Under the pieces are notes generated by a model, which was given only the letters and a program-made list of their open reading frames with translations, was not told where the DNA came from and did no database searches. From Pseudomonas putida (GTDB lineage: Bacteria; Pseudomonadota; Gammaproteobacteria; Pseudomonadales; Pseudomonadaceae), in the NCBI RefSeq assembly GCF_001941965.1, contig NZ_MKZO01000002.1, forward strand, positions 112,173-176,172: a stretch of DNA of 64,000 nucleotides, in the 5' to 3' direction. A program made the position numbers and the translations under genes. This document shows, piece by piece, positions 32,771 through 41,775 of this stretch (position 1 is the first letter of the stretch; every line of letters starts with the position of its first letter).

Positions 32771-34386
32771 GCCAGGACGGTTTCGGTCCAGCGGCGCTGG
32801 TCGATCTCGATCAGCGTTGGCCCCTGGCGACCGGCTGCCTCTATCAGCGCAGCCTTCAGCGCTTCCACCTCATGCACCGCTTGCGCCGCGCAGCCAAAGC
32901 CCTTGGCGATGGTGACGAAGTCCGGCGTGTGGATATCCACGCCCACCGGCTCGATATCGCGGTTGACCATGTAGCGCTTGATCTCTTCGTAGCCCTGGTT
33001 GTTCCACAGCAGGACGATCAGCGGCACCCGCGCTTCCACGGCACTGGCCAGTTCCGGCAGGGTGAACTGGATACCGCCATCCCCAATCAGGCATACCGAC
33101 GGCAGACCGCTGCCCAGCCAGGCGCCCATGGCCGCCGGCAGGGCGTAGCCGAGGGTGCCGTAGCCGGTGGACGCGTTGAACCAGCGGCGCGGGTGATCCA
33201 GGTCCAGGGTCAGGTTGCCGGTGTAGACCGGCTGGGTCGAGTCGCCCACCAGCACCGCGTTCGGCAAGGCTTCGAGAATGGTGTCGAGGAACAGGGTCTG
33301 GGCAGTCGCCGCGTCATCCCATTGGGCCGCCAGGGTTTCCCGCAGGCGAGCCGCACGGGCCGGGCCCCAGTCGCCGGCTCGTACCGGCGACGGTTGCTCG
33401 GCCAGGGCGTGGAGCAGCGCGTCGCAGGCGTAGTTGGCGTCGGCGACCAGGGCCAGCTTCGGCGGGTAGTTGCGCACGGTCTGGTCCGGATCGATGTCGA
33501 TGCGCAGCAGGGTACCGGGGATTTCGAAACCACCCTTGAAGGTGACGTCGTAGTCGGTCTCGGCCAGCTCGGTGCCGATGGCCAGGATCACGTCGGCCTC
33601 GCACACCAGTTCGCGGGTGGCGACCAGGGTCTGGGTCGAGCCGATCAGCAGCGGGTGGCTGGACGGCAGCATGCCCTTGGCATTGATGGTCAGCGCGGTG
33701 GGCGCCTGGAGGTATTCGGCCAGACGGGTCAGCGCGGCGCTGGCGTCGATGGCACCGCCACCGGCGAGGATCAGCGGGCGACGGGCACCGGCGAGCAGGG
33801 CAGCCATCTTCGCCGCAGTGGCCGGGGCAGCGGCGGCGCGATCGACACGCACTGGCTCGCTGTTCAGCAGGTGACCGGCTTCCTCGACGATCACGTCCAG
33901 CGGAATCTCGATATGCACCGGGCGCGGACGGGCGCCGTCGAACACGGCGAAGGCACGGGCCAGGACCTCCGGCAGGTCATCGGCGGACATCAGGGTGTGG
34001 GAGAAGGCCGCAACGCCGGACACCAGTTGGCTCTGGTTTGGCAGCTCATGCAGCTTGCCGCGCCCGCCACCCAGGGCATTGCGCGACTGCACGCTGGAGA
34101 TCACCAGCATCGGGATCGAGTCGGCGTAGGCCTGGCCCATGGCGGTGGTGATGTTGGTCATGCCCGGGCCGGTGATGATGAAGCACACGCCGGGTTTGCC
34201 ACGGGTGCGCGAGTAACCGTCAGCCATGAAGCCGGCGCCTTGCTCGTGGCGCGGGGTGATATGGCGGATGCTCGACGCCGCGAGGCCGCGATAAAGCTCC
34301 ACGGTGTGCACGCCGGGAATGCCGAACACATGGTCCACGCCGTAGTTTTCGAGGAGTTTTACCAGCACTTCGCCGCACGTTGCCAT
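32767..34386 (-). CDS. Thiamine diphosphate-dependent decarboxylase (AruI / 5-guanidino-2-oxopentanoate decarboxylase type)
   Basis: A 539-residue enzyme of the acetolactate synthase-like TPP family. The N-terminal domain has VFGIPGVHTVELYRGL, the catalytic Glu in TPRHEQGAGFMADGY, and TGPGMTNITTAMGQAYADS. The C-terminal TPP motif is LIGDGGIQFTLPELASAVEARVPLIVLLWNN. I recall close Pseudomonas relatives annotated as 5-guanidino-2-oxopentanoate decarboxylase (arginine transaminase pathway), but acetolactate synthase-like activity cannot be excluded. A LysR regulator is divergent at 34503 and probably controls it. Confidence 0.78.
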   Translation of the reverse strand: MATCGEVLVKLLENYGVDHVFGIPGVHTVELYRGLAASSIRHITPRHEQGAGFMADGYSRTRGKPGVCFIITGPGMTNITTAMGQAYADSIPMLVISSVQSRNALGGGRGKLHELPNQSQLVSGVAAFSHTLMSADDLPEVLARAFAVFDGARPRPVHIEIPLDVIVEEAGHLLNSEPVRVDRAAAAPATAAKMAALLAGARRPLILAGGGAIDASAALTRLAEYLQAPTALTINAKGMLPSSHPLLIGSTQTLVATRELVCEADVILAIGTELAETDYDVTFKGGFEIPGTLLRIDIDPDQTVRNYPPKLALVADANYACDALLHALAEQPSPVRAGDWGPARAARLRETLAAQWDDAATAQTLFLDTILEALPNAVLVGDSTQPVYTGNLTLDLDHPRRWFNASTGYGTLGYALPAAMGAWLGSGLPSVCLIGDGGIQFTLPELASAVEARVPLIVLLWNNQGYEEIKRYMVNRDIEPVGVDIHTPDFVTIAKGFGCAAQAVHEVEALKAALIEAAGRQGPTLIEIDQRRWTETVLA

Positions 34387-34502
34387 GTTCGTTCACCTGT
34401 TGTCTTGTCATTGGAACAAGAGCTCATTGGACCGCCGGGTGGCTACCGGCACAAGGCAAAGTTCCTCATACTAGCCATGCACCCAGCTCATGGCTTATCC
34501 CG

Positions 34503-35375
34503 ATGAAACGACTTCCGGCCCTGCCCGCCCTGCATACCTTCCTGATTACCGCCCAGTGCTGCAATTTCACCCGTGCCGCCCAGCAGTTGCACCTGACCCA
34601 GGGTGCGGTGAGCCGGCAGATCGCCGGGCTGGAAGAGCATCTCGGTTATCCGCTGTTCATCCGCCAGGCCCGGGGCCTGAGCCTGACCCCTGAGGGCCAG
34701 GAATGGCTGCCACGGGTGCAGCAGGTGTTCGGCCTGATTGAGGATGGCGTGCAGCAGATCGGTGCACCCCGCAGCACCTTGCAGTTGAAGGCGCCGACCT
34801 GCGTGATGCGCTGGTTGCTGCCACGGCTGATGGAGTGGCAGGCGCTGCGCCCGGATGTGCCGGTGGAACTGACCACGACCATCCAGCATGGCGTGGATTT
34901 TCGTCGTGAAGGTTTCGACGCGGCGGTGGTGTACGGCGCCGAGCCGGAAGGTGAGGCGCTGAAACTGTTCGATGAGCAACTGACGCCAGTGTGTTCGCCG
35001 CAGTTGCTGGCCGGCAAGGTGGCGTTGCGCGAGGTGGCGGATCTGGCCGGGCATATGCTCCTGCATCCGGCCCGGGACGAGCGGGACTGGCGGACCTGGC
35101 TGGAGGCGGCCGGGAGCGGGCTGGAGATTCAGGGCCGGCGCCAGCATTTCGAGACGCTGGATATGGCGATGGCCATGGCCTCGCAAGGGACCGGAGTGGC
35201 GATCGGGGACTGGGCGTTGATCGGGGATGATCTGGTGACCGGCAGGTTGGTGATGCCGTTTGGGTTGAGGGTGGCTACGGGGAAGGGGTATTACCTGGCG
35301 AGGCCCGGGAAGATGGCGGCGCCGGGGTTGGTGGAGCTGGTTGAATGGTTGGGGGAGCAGGCCAGTAGGCGGTGA
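34503..35375 (+). CDS. LysR-family regulator (GcvA-like)
   Basis: A 290-residue regulator starting MKRLPALPALHTFLITAQCC. The helix-turn-helix is CNFTRAAQQLHLTQGAVSRQIAGLEEHLGYPLF, as in GcvA-type LysR proteins. The effector domain has MRWLLPRLMEWQALRPDVPVEL and MAMAMASQGTGVAIGDW. It is divergent from the TPP decarboxylase gene with about 115 bases between the starts, the standard layout for control of that gene. A REP pair follows the stop. Confidence 0.88.
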   Translation: MKRLPALPALHTFLITAQCCNFTRAAQQLHLTQGAVSRQIAGLEEHLGYPLFIRQARGLSLTPEGQEWLPRVQQVFGLIEDGVQQIGAPRSTLQLKAPTCVMRWLLPRLMEWQALRPDVPVELTTTIQHGVDFRREGFDAAVVYGAEPEGEALKLFDEQLTPVCSPQLLAGKVALREVADLAGHMLLHPARDERDWRTWLEAAGSGLEIQGRRQHFETLDMAMAMASQGTGVAIGDWALIGDDLVTGRLVMPFGLRVATGKGYYLARPGKMAAPGLVELVEWLGEQASRR

Positions 35376-35377
35376 TC

Positions 35378-35473
35378 TTTCGGGCCTCATCGCTGGCAAG
35401 CCAGCTCCCACAGGGTCCGCGTGCACCGCTGAACCTGTGGGAGCTGGCTTGCCAGCGATAGGGCCCGAAAGGT
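35378..35473. repeat. REP inverted pair (inward-facing)
   Basis: CTTTCGGGCCTCATCGCTGG and CCAGCGATAGGGCCCGAAAG form long outer arms, very similar to the pair at 4931. It lies between convergent genes and abuts the oxidoreductase stop codon. Confidence 0.93.
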
Positions 35474-35476
35474 CAA

Positions 35477-36091
35477 TCAATAACCCACAGTGAACCGCTG
35501 CCGCGAATGCTTCGGCTGCTCAACCTCATCCAGCAAGGCGATCGCATAATCGGCAAAGGTGATCCAGCTCTTGCCATCGGCAGCGATCAGCAGATGATCC
35601 TTGCCCAGCTTGTACGACCCGGTGCGCGGCCCTTCGACAAATTCAGCCGACGGCGAAAGGAAGGTCCAGTCCAGTTCTTTCTCCTGCTTCAAAGCATCAA
35701 GGTAAGCAGCGCCAGCACTGGCCTCGGCCTTGTACGCCTCGGGGAAGTCCGGGCTGTCGATCACCCGCGAGTCGTCCGGCAGCAGCAGGCTGCCCGCACC
35801 GCCCACCACCAGCACACGCTGGACCCCGGCCTGCTTGGCCGGGTCCAGCAGGGTCTGCGCCGGAATCCCGGAGAAATGCGCAGCACTCAGGACCACATCG
35901 TGCCCCGCCAGAGCCTTGGCCAGCGCAGCGCCATCCTTGATATCCAGCGCCACCGGCGCCACCCCGGCCCGCCCCTGCAACTTCGCCGGATCCCGGGCGA
36001 TGGCGGTCACGCTGTGCCCACGACGCAGGGCTTCTTCCAGCAACTGGCTGCCAGCACGGCCGGTAGCCCCGATGATTGCGATCTTGCTCAT
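35477..36091 (-). CDS. NAD(P)H-binding oxidoreductase of the YwnB/NmrA-like type
   Basis: A 204-residue Rossmann protein starting MSKIAIIGATGRAGSQLLEEAL (GxxGxxG nucleotide site at residues 8-14). Later come DVVLSAAHFSG, RVLVVGGAGSLLL and WTFLSPSAEF, typical of short atypical SDR proteins such as YwnB. It probably binds NADP; the substrate is unknown. It lies 28 bases downstream of the MBL-fold gene, and a LysR gene is divergent from both, so the pair may form a regulated operon. Confidence 0.83.
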   Translation of the reverse strand: MSKIAIIGATGRAGSQLLEEALRRGHSVTAIARDPAKLQGRAGVAPVALDIKDGAALAKALAGHDVVLSAAHFSGIPAQTLLDPAKQAGVQRVLVVGGAGSLLLPDDSRVIDSPDFPEAYKAEASAGAAYLDALKQEKELDWTFLSPSAEFVEGPRTGSYKLGKDHLLIAADGKSWITFADYAIALLDEVEQPKHSRQRFTVGY

Positions 36092-36119
36092 GACAAACCT
36101 CCGATAGGAATTGAACGAC

Positions 36120-36986
36120 TCACCATTTCATTTCGCCCTTGTCGACCTTGGCGCCGAGCTCCAGGGAGCTTTCGTCGGCCAGGCCCGGGTAACGCTTTTT
36201 CATCGCCGCGATCAGTTCGGCCGAGTTGGCAGCACGGGCACTTTCCTGATCGAAGGCGCGGATGTAGTCAGCAGTAAAGCGCACCGCCGCCAGCGAGCCA
36301 CTGGCCGTGCCGAGGGTGTGGCCGGGAATCACGGTGGCCGGCTTGAGGTCTTCGATACGCTTCAGGCCCACCAGCCAGTCGGCACGGGACTGCTTGCCCT
36401 GGGTGTCGGCCATCCATACATGCTGGTTTTCCGAAACCAGGATCCCGCCGACCACGGCCTTGATCGATGGAATCCAGACGAAGGTGCGGTCCGGCTGCGG
36501 GCCGTCGAGGCCGACGATCTGCAAGGCCTGGCCTTCGAGGGTCAGGTGTTCGCCTTCCAGCACCTGTGGCAGGACCAGGCGCTGTGGCTGGTCGGCGCCC
36601 ATCTGCGGGCCCCAGTAGGCGAGCTTGGCGTCCATGGTCTGCTTGATATGCGCGACAGTCGGTGCGGTGGCCACCACCTTCACATCCGGGTATGCCCGCA
36701 GCAGGGTGTCGAGGCCGAAGTAGTAGTCCGGATCACCGTGGCTGATATAGATAGTGGTGAGGTGCTTGCCACTGGCCTTGAGCTTGTCGACCAACTGCTG
36801 CGCCTGGGCCTTGCCGAACTGGGCATCGACCAGGATGGCATCGTGCTTGCCGCTGACGATCACCGAACTGACCGGGAAGATCGCCTCGGTGCCAGGGTTG
36901 TAGCCCGTCAGTTGCAGCGGCGCATCGGCGGCCATGGCGGTGTTGAAGCAGAGCGGTGCGATGAAAGCGAGAAAGAGGCGGCGCAT
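36120..36986 (-). CDS. Exported MBL-fold hydrolase with an altered metal motif
   Basis: A 288-residue protein starting MRRLFLAFIAPLCFNTAMAAD at 36986, a clear signal peptide; the frame upstream to 37043 is unconserved. The metallo-beta-lactamase fold is indicated by DAILVDAQFGKAQAQQL, YISHGDPDYYFGLDTLL and VIPGHTLG. The usual HxHxDH metal motif reads HGDPDY here, so the second and last histidines are replaced, a variant I recall from a subgroup of secreted MBL proteins. Enzymatic activity is uncertain. It probably shares a transcript with the following NAD(P)-binding gene. Confidence 0.82.
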   Translation of the reverse strand: MRRLFLAFIAPLCFNTAMAADAPLQLTGYNPGTEAIFPVSSVIVSGKHDAILVDAQFGKAQAQQLVDKLKASGKHLTTIYISHGDPDYYFGLDTLLRAYPDVKVVATAPTVAHIKQTMDAKLAYWGPQMGADQPQRLVLPQVLEGEHLTLEGQALQIVGLDGPQPDRTFVWIPSIKAVVGGILVSENQHVWMADTQGKQSRADWLVGLKRIEDLKPATVIPGHTLGTASGSLAAVRFTADYIRAFDQESARAANSAELIAAMKKRYPGLADESSLELGAKVDKGEMKW

Positions 36987-37090
36987 CGGCTGAATCCTGT
37001 GGAAGACGAATGCTCCACAGCTTAGTTGCGCGATCCGACGCAAAAAATGCGATTCTTGGCCATAGTTTGTTTCTGAAACCGGACATATCC

Positions 37091-37999
37091 ATGGACCGTC
37101 TGACCGCCATGCGGGTCTTCGTCACCGTTGTCGATCTCGGCAGCCAGTCGGCCGCTGCCGATCATCTGGACCTGTCGCGCCCGGTCGTGTCGCGTTATCT
37201 GGCCGATCTGGAGAACTGGGTCGGCGCCCGCCTGATGCAGCGCACCACGCGCAAGCTGAGCCTGACCGCCGCCGGCAAGGAAACCCTGCCGCGCTGCCGG
37301 CAGATGCTGGAACTGGCCGGCGACCTGCAGGCCGCCGTGACCACCCCGGACCAGGCGCCGCGGGGCGAGCTGCGCATCAGTGTGAGTACCTCGTTCGGCC
37401 AGGCGCAGTTGCTGGAGGCGATCACCGAGTACGTCCTGCGCTATCCGCAGGTGAAGGTGGACCTGCAGATGCTCGACCGCACCGTCAACCTGGTGGACGA
37501 GCGCATCGACCTGGCGATCCGCACCAGCAACGATATCGATCCCAACCTGATCGCCCGGCGCCTGAGCGTGTGCCACTCGGTGATCTGCGCCTCGCCAGCC
37601 TACCTGCGCGCGCACCCGACGCCGCAGGTGGTACAGGACCTGAGCCGGCACAACTGCCTGACCCACTCCTATTTCGGCCATAGCCTCTGGCATTTCGAGG
37701 TGGACGGGGAAAGCGTGTCGGTGCCGATCCACGGCAATATCAGCGCCAACGAAGCCCTGACCCTGCAACAGGCGGCCCTGGCCGGCACCGGCATCGCCAT
37801 GCTGCCGACCTACCTGGCGCACCGGCCGTTGCGCAGTGGCGAGCTGGTGCGCTTGCTGCCCCAGGCCAGGCCCAGGACCCTGAACCTGAATGCCGTGTAC
37901 ACCTCGCGCAAGCACATGCCGGCGACCTTGCGCAGCATGCTGGATTTCCTGGCCGAACGTTTTACCGATCCGCCGGAATGGGATCGCGACCTGCCGTAG
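37091..37999 (+). CDS. LysR-family regulator
   Basis: A 302-residue regulator starting MDRLTAMRVFVTVVDLGSQS at 37091. The helix-turn-helix is QSAAADHLDLSRPVVSRYLADLENWVGARLMQ; the effector domain has VNLVDERIDLAIRTSND and LTLQQAALAGTGIAMLPTYL, the CrgA/PP2551 style of LysR proteins. It is divergent from the MBL/oxidoreductase pair with 104 bases between starts, so it likely regulates them. Confidence 0.88.
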   Translation: MDRLTAMRVFVTVVDLGSQSAAADHLDLSRPVVSRYLADLENWVGARLMQRTTRKLSLTAAGKETLPRCRQMLELAGDLQAAVTTPDQAPRGELRISVSTSFGQAQLLEAITEYVLRYPQVKVDLQMLDRTVNLVDERIDLAIRTSNDIDPNLIARRLSVCHSVICASPAYLRAHPTPQVVQDLSRHNCLTHSYFGHSLWHFEVDGESVSVPIHGNISANEALTLQQAALAGTGIAMLPTYLAHRPLRSGELVRLLPQARPRTLNLNAVYTSRKHMPATLRSMLDFLAERFTDPPEWDRDLP

Positions 38000-38047
38000 G
38001 TGGACTAAGCTTGTAGCAGGATGTATCGGTTGCGGGAGGTCAGCATC

Positions 38048-38221
38048 ATGGGTGTCAAATCCAGGAAATGCGCGGTCGTCTTCGCCATCGTTGCGGTCAT
38101 GGGGCTTTATGCGACAGCTGCCTGGCGGGTCGAGCAGGCAAGGAACCAGCCCTGGTCGGCAGCGAGTTGTTCGCTGGTTCATTGTGTGCCGCATACGGCG
38201 ACGCTTAGTGCCTTGAGATAA
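38048..38221 (+). CDS. Possible small single-helix membrane protein (57 residues)
   Basis: ATG 38048 follows GCGGGAGGT at good spacing. The product has a basic start (MGVKSRKC), one hydrophobic helix (AVVFAIVAVMGLYATAAW) and a short tail with two cysteines (SCSLVHC). No homologue is recognised, so this is a tentative gene supported only by the ribosome-binding site and membrane-like helix. Confidence 0.4.
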   Translation: MGVKSRKCAVVFAIVAVMGLYATAAWRVEQARNQPWSAASCSLVHCVPHTATLSALR

Positions 38222-38233
38222 AGGTTGCCTGTA

Positions 38234-38320
38234 CCGGCCTCATCGCTGGCAAGCCAGCTCCCACAGGGTTCTGCAGCGCCGCGGACACTGTGGGAGCTGG
38301 CTTGCCAGCGATGAGGCCCG
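38234..38320. repeat. REP inverted pair (inward-facing)
   Basis: GGCCTCATCGCTGGCAAGCC and GGCTTGCCAGCGATGAGGCC bracket a short spacer with CTGCAGCGCCGCGG. It lies upstream of the drug exporter gene. Confidence 0.93.
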
Positions 38321-38377
38321 TGAAGACGCTTAGCAAGCTATCGGTTAAACTCGTTTGAAAAACATCCGAGCCCCACC

Positions 38378-39835
38378 GTGACCCTACCCAACGCCCTCCC
38401 GCAACCCGCCATCCGCACCGTGCTCGTCGCCCTGATGCTGGCGATTTTCCTCGGTGCCCTCGACCAGACCATCATCGCCGTGTCCATGCCGGCGATCTCC
38501 GCGCAGTTCAACGATGTCGGCCTGCTGGCCTGGGTGATCTCCGGCTACATGGTGGCGATGACCGTGGCCACGCCGATCTACGGCAAGCTCGGCGACCTCT
38601 ACGGCCGCCGGCGGATGATCCTCAGCGGCACGGCGATCTTCACCCTGGCCTCGGTGTTCTGCGCCCTGGCCCAGAACATGGAGCAACTGGTGCTGGCCCG
38701 GGTGATCCAAGGCATCGGCGCCGGCGGCATGGTCTCGGTGAGCCAGGCGATCCTCGGCGACCTGGTGCCACCCCGGGAACGCGGGCGCTACCAGGGCTAT
38801 TTCAGCAGCATGTACGCCGCCGCCAGCGTGATCGGGCCGGTGCTCGGCGGCTTGCTGACCGAGTACCTGTCGTGGCGCTGGGTGTTCTGGCTGAACCTGC
38901 CGCTGGGCCTGGTCGCCTGGTGGGTGACGCGCAACAGCCTGCGCGGCCTGGCCACGCCACAACGGGCGGCGAAGGTGGATTACCCCGGCGCCCTGCTGCT
39001 GATCCTCGGCCTGACCAGCCTGCTGCTGGCCATCACCCTGATCGGCCAGGGCCATGCCTGGCACAGCGAATCGGTGCTGGCCTTGATGGGCGCGGCGCTG
39101 TTCGGCCTGGTCCTGTTCGTCCTTTATGAACGCCGTGCCCCCGAACCGTTGCTGCCGCTGAAGCTGTTCCGCAACCGGGTGGCGGTGCTGTGCTGGTGCG
39201 CGATCTTCTTCACCAGCTTCCAGGCCATCTCCCTGACCATGCTGATGCCCCTGCGCTACCAGAGCATCACCGGCGCCGGGGCCGACAGCGCGGCGCTGCA
39301 CCTGCTGCCACTGGCCATGGGCCTGCCGATCGGTGCCTATTGCGCCGGGCGCCTGACCAACCTGACCGGGCGCTTCAAGCCGCAGATCCTGTTCGGCAGC
39401 GTGCTGATGCCACTGTCGATCATCGGCATGGCCTTCAGCCCGCCCTCCGCCACCTTCCTCAGCGGCTTCTTCATGTTGCTGACCGGTATCGCCGGCGGTA
39501 CCCAGTTCCCGACCTCGCTGGTGGCCGCACAGAGTTCGGTGCAGCCGCAGGACATCGGCGTCGCCACCAGCACCACCAACCTGTTCCGCTCACTCGGCGG
39601 CGCGATGGGCGTGGCGCTGATGTCGGCCTTGCTGCTGGCGATGCTGCAGGACGGTGGTTATGCGCTGGCAGGTGAGGCATTGCTGGGCAGTCTGCGGACG
39701 GGCGAAGCGAGTCTGCAGGTTCAGGCCGAACTGTCGGTGACCTTCCGCAACCTGCTGTTGGGCAGCGCTTCGATTTCGCTGCTGGGCCTGGCCGCCGCCC
39801 TGGCCCTGCCCAACCGCGAACTGCGCGGGCACTGA
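38378..39835 (+). CDS. MFS multidrug exporter, DHA2/EmrB-QacA type
   Basis: A 485-residue inner-membrane exporter with about fourteen helices, starting at GTG 38378. Motifs: LDQTIIAVSMPAISAQF in helix 1, GKLGDLYGRRRM in loop 2-3, ARVIQGIGAGGMVSVSQAIL, and the antiporter motif C in AASVIGPVLGGLL. The family exports drugs or toxic metabolites by proton antiport. No EmrA-like adaptor gene is adjacent, which favours a single-component pump. It converges with the EamA gene, whose stop is one base away. Confidence 0.88.
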   Translation: MTLPNALPQPAIRTVLVALMLAIFLGALDQTIIAVSMPAISAQFNDVGLLAWVISGYMVAMTVATPIYGKLGDLYGRRRMILSGTAIFTLASVFCALAQNMEQLVLARVIQGIGAGGMVSVSQAILGDLVPPRERGRYQGYFSSMYAAASVIGPVLGGLLTEYLSWRWVFWLNLPLGLVAWWVTRNSLRGLATPQRAAKVDYPGALLLILGLTSLLLAITLIGQGHAWHSESVLALMGAALFGLVLFVLYERRAPEPLLPLKLFRNRVAVLCWCAIFFTSFQAISLTMLMPLRYQSITGAGADSAALHLLPLAMGLPIGAYCAGRLTNLTGRFKPQILFGSVLMPLSIIGMAFSPPSATFLSGFFMLLTGIAGGTQFPTSLVAAQSSVQPQDIGVATSTTNLFRSLGGAMGVALMSALLLAMLQDGGYALAGEALLGSLRTGEASLQVQAELSVTFRNLLLGSASISLLGLAAALALPNRELRGH

Positions 39836-40720
39836 TCAGCGCCGGCGCTGCACCCAGGCCACGGCCAGGCCGCTGAGGCAGATGATGGAGATGCCGACCA
39901 CGCCGTAGATATCCGGTGCGTGGTCGAAGATCAGGTAGCCGAACATCCCGGCGAAGAGGATCTGTCCATAACTGAACGGCGCCAGCATGGCTGGCGCCGC
40001 GTGCTTGAACGCCGAAGTCAGGAGCAGGTGGCCGAGCATGCCGCAGGTGCCCAGGCCGACCATGAACAGGCCATGGGTGAAGCTCGGCAGGGTCCAGAAG
40101 AACGGCACCAGGGCGGTCATGATCAGGCTGTTGAAGATGCCGGTGAGGAAGTTGCTGGTGGTCGGGCTGTCGGTGGCGCTGAGCTTGCGGGTGAGCAACT
40201 GGTAGCAGCCGAAGCAGAAGGCCGAGCCCAGCGGCAGGAGGATCGCCGGGGTGAACAGCGCACCGCCCGGGCGGATCACGATCAGCACGCCGATAAAGCC
40301 CGCCGTCACTGCCAGCCATTGCCCCCGCGTGACCCGCTCGCCGAGCAGCGGCACCGACAACGCGGTCACCAGCAAGGGCGCGAGGAAGTTGACCGCCGTG
40401 GCCTCGGCCAGCGGGATATAGCGCAACCCGGTGGTAAACAGCAGGCTGGTGCCGATCAGGCACAGCGCCCGGGCCAGTTGCAACAGCGGCCTGCGGGTGC
40501 GGACGATGGCCGAGAGCCCGGTGCGTGGCACGAAGACCACCAGCATCAGCAAGGTGTGCACCACATAGCGCGCCCATACCACCATGACGATGGCGTAGAA
40601 CCCCGACAGGTATTTGGACAGGGCGTCGTGGCTGGCGAACAGCAGCACCGCCAGACAGATCAGGGCGATCCCCCGCAGTGGTTGATCGGCGCCTTTCATT
40701 GTCGGGGTCTGCGCGGTCAT
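39836..40720 (-). CDS. DMT-superfamily EamA-type exporter
   Basis: A 294-residue membrane protein with ten helices in two EamA halves. Blocks: LRGIALICLAVLLFASHDALS, RYIPLAEATAVNFLAPLLVT, PLLGERVTRGQWLAV and APFSYGQILFAGMFGYLIF. Members export amino acids, nucleosides or other small metabolites. Its stop abuts the stop of the MFS exporter, and the next upstream gene on the same strand is ttgR, 157 bases away, so it could be read from that side. Confidence 0.87.
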   Translation of the reverse strand: MTAQTPTMKGADQPLRGIALICLAVLLFASHDALSKYLSGFYAIVMVVWARYVVHTLLMLVVFVPRTGLSAIVRTRRPLLQLARALCLIGTSLLFTTGLRYIPLAEATAVNFLAPLLVTALSVPLLGERVTRGQWLAVTAGFIGVLIVIRPGGALFTPAILLPLGSAFCFGCYQLLTRKLSATDSPTTSNFLTGIFNSLIMTALVPFFWTLPSFTHGLFMVGLGTCGMLGHLLLTSAFKHAAPAMLAPFSYGQILFAGMFGYLIFDHAPDIYGVVGISIICLSGLAVAWVQRRR

Positions 40721-40877
40721 GTCCGGACTCGATGAAGAAAATTTAATTAGCCAGCTAAGTATCCAGATGGACCTGAGCCTACATAATAATGACGCCGGTC
40801 TGAGTGTGACTCAGGCCGGCGTCCTACACTACCAATCGAATCTGCAAATACAAAGATTCACAAATGCTCACAAAACC

Positions 40878-41510
40878 TCAATTGCGCAGGGAGGGGCTCA
40901 AGCGCAGCATGTCCAGCCCCGCATCGATCCAGCGCTCGGCATCACCGAGCAGGTCGAAGCTGTCCGGCAGCAGCAGCCAGCGCCGGATCAGACCGTCGAT
41001 GTAAGCGAACATCGCCAGCGCCGCCCGCTGCGGATCGGTATCCGCCGGCAGTTGCCCGCGATTGATGGCGTTGCTCAGGGTACGGGTGATGCGCTCATGG
41101 CAATCGATGGTCGCGGTCTGCCGCTGGACGCGGATCTCGCACATTTCATCGGTGAATTCGCACTTGTGATGAAGAATTTCGTTGATGCGCCGGGTTTTCG
41201 GGTCACTGGCCATCTGGTGCATCAGTTGCACCAGCAGTTTGCGCATGCAGCCCAGCGGGTCGGGCTCTTCCTCGCTTTCGCTGGCACGGGCCAGGGCATC
41301 CAGCGGCTCCTGCATGCTGTCGAGCAGGGCCTCGACCAGTTCGGCCTTGTTATCGAAATGCCAGTAGATGGCGCCCCGGGTCACCCCGGCCAGCTCGGCG
41401 ATATCCGCCAGCGTGGTACGGGCGATCCCTCGCTTATAGAAGGCCTTTTCCGCAGCTTCGAGAATCTGGTTACGGGTTTCCTGTGCTTCCTCTTTGGTTC
41501 GACGGACCAT
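40878..41510 (-). CDS. ttgR: TetR-family repressor TtgR
   Basis: A 210-residue repressor, [20 protein letters not shown], with the helix-turn-helix [21 protein letters not shown] near residues 32-52. It is closely like P. putida TtgR / P. fluorescens EmhR / P. syringae PmeR. It represses the divergent ttgABC operon and itself, and is released by antibiotics and plant flavonoids. The intergenic region contains the operator. It has full family length and is intact. Confidence 0.9.
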   Translation of the reverse strand: MVRRTKEEAQETRNQILEAAEKAFYKRGIARTTLADIAELAGVTRGAIYWHFDNKAELVEALLDSMQEPLDALARASESEEEPDPLGCMRKLLVQLMHQMASDPKTRRINEILHHKCEFTDEMCEIRVQRQTATIDCHERITRTLSNAINRGQLPADTDPQRAALAMFAYIDGLIRRWLLLPDSFDLLGDAERWIDAGLDMLRLSPSLRN

Positions 41511-41644
41511 GGCAGTACAACCTCATCAAGGAGCCGGTCGCCTGCGTCGGGTGACCGGGTTCTGAGCGGCGGCGGCCTGGGTCAGGTCGCCTTCCGGGAG
41601 TTCTGGTTTCGCGCCTTGCAGCGTGCTTTTTACAAGGTAGCGGG

Positions 41645-41677
41645 TATTTACAAACAAGCATGAATGTAAGTATATTC
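41645..41677. promoter_or_regulatory. TtgR operator between ttgR and ttgA
   Basis: GTATTTACAAACAAGCATGA followed by ATGTAAGTATATTCC is almost the same as the P. putida TtgR operator as I remember it, which overlaps the ttgR and ttgA promoters. It consists of a long imperfect palindrome TTTACAAACAA...TGTAAGTA. Confidence 0.85.
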
Positions 41678-41775
41678 CTTAGCATGCTACTTATCTAGCC
41701 GGACCTGTTAATTTTCCTTAATCCGTTTTCCTTTACTCTTGAGCGTCTTCAGCTCTTTCTGACCCGAGGATCTTC

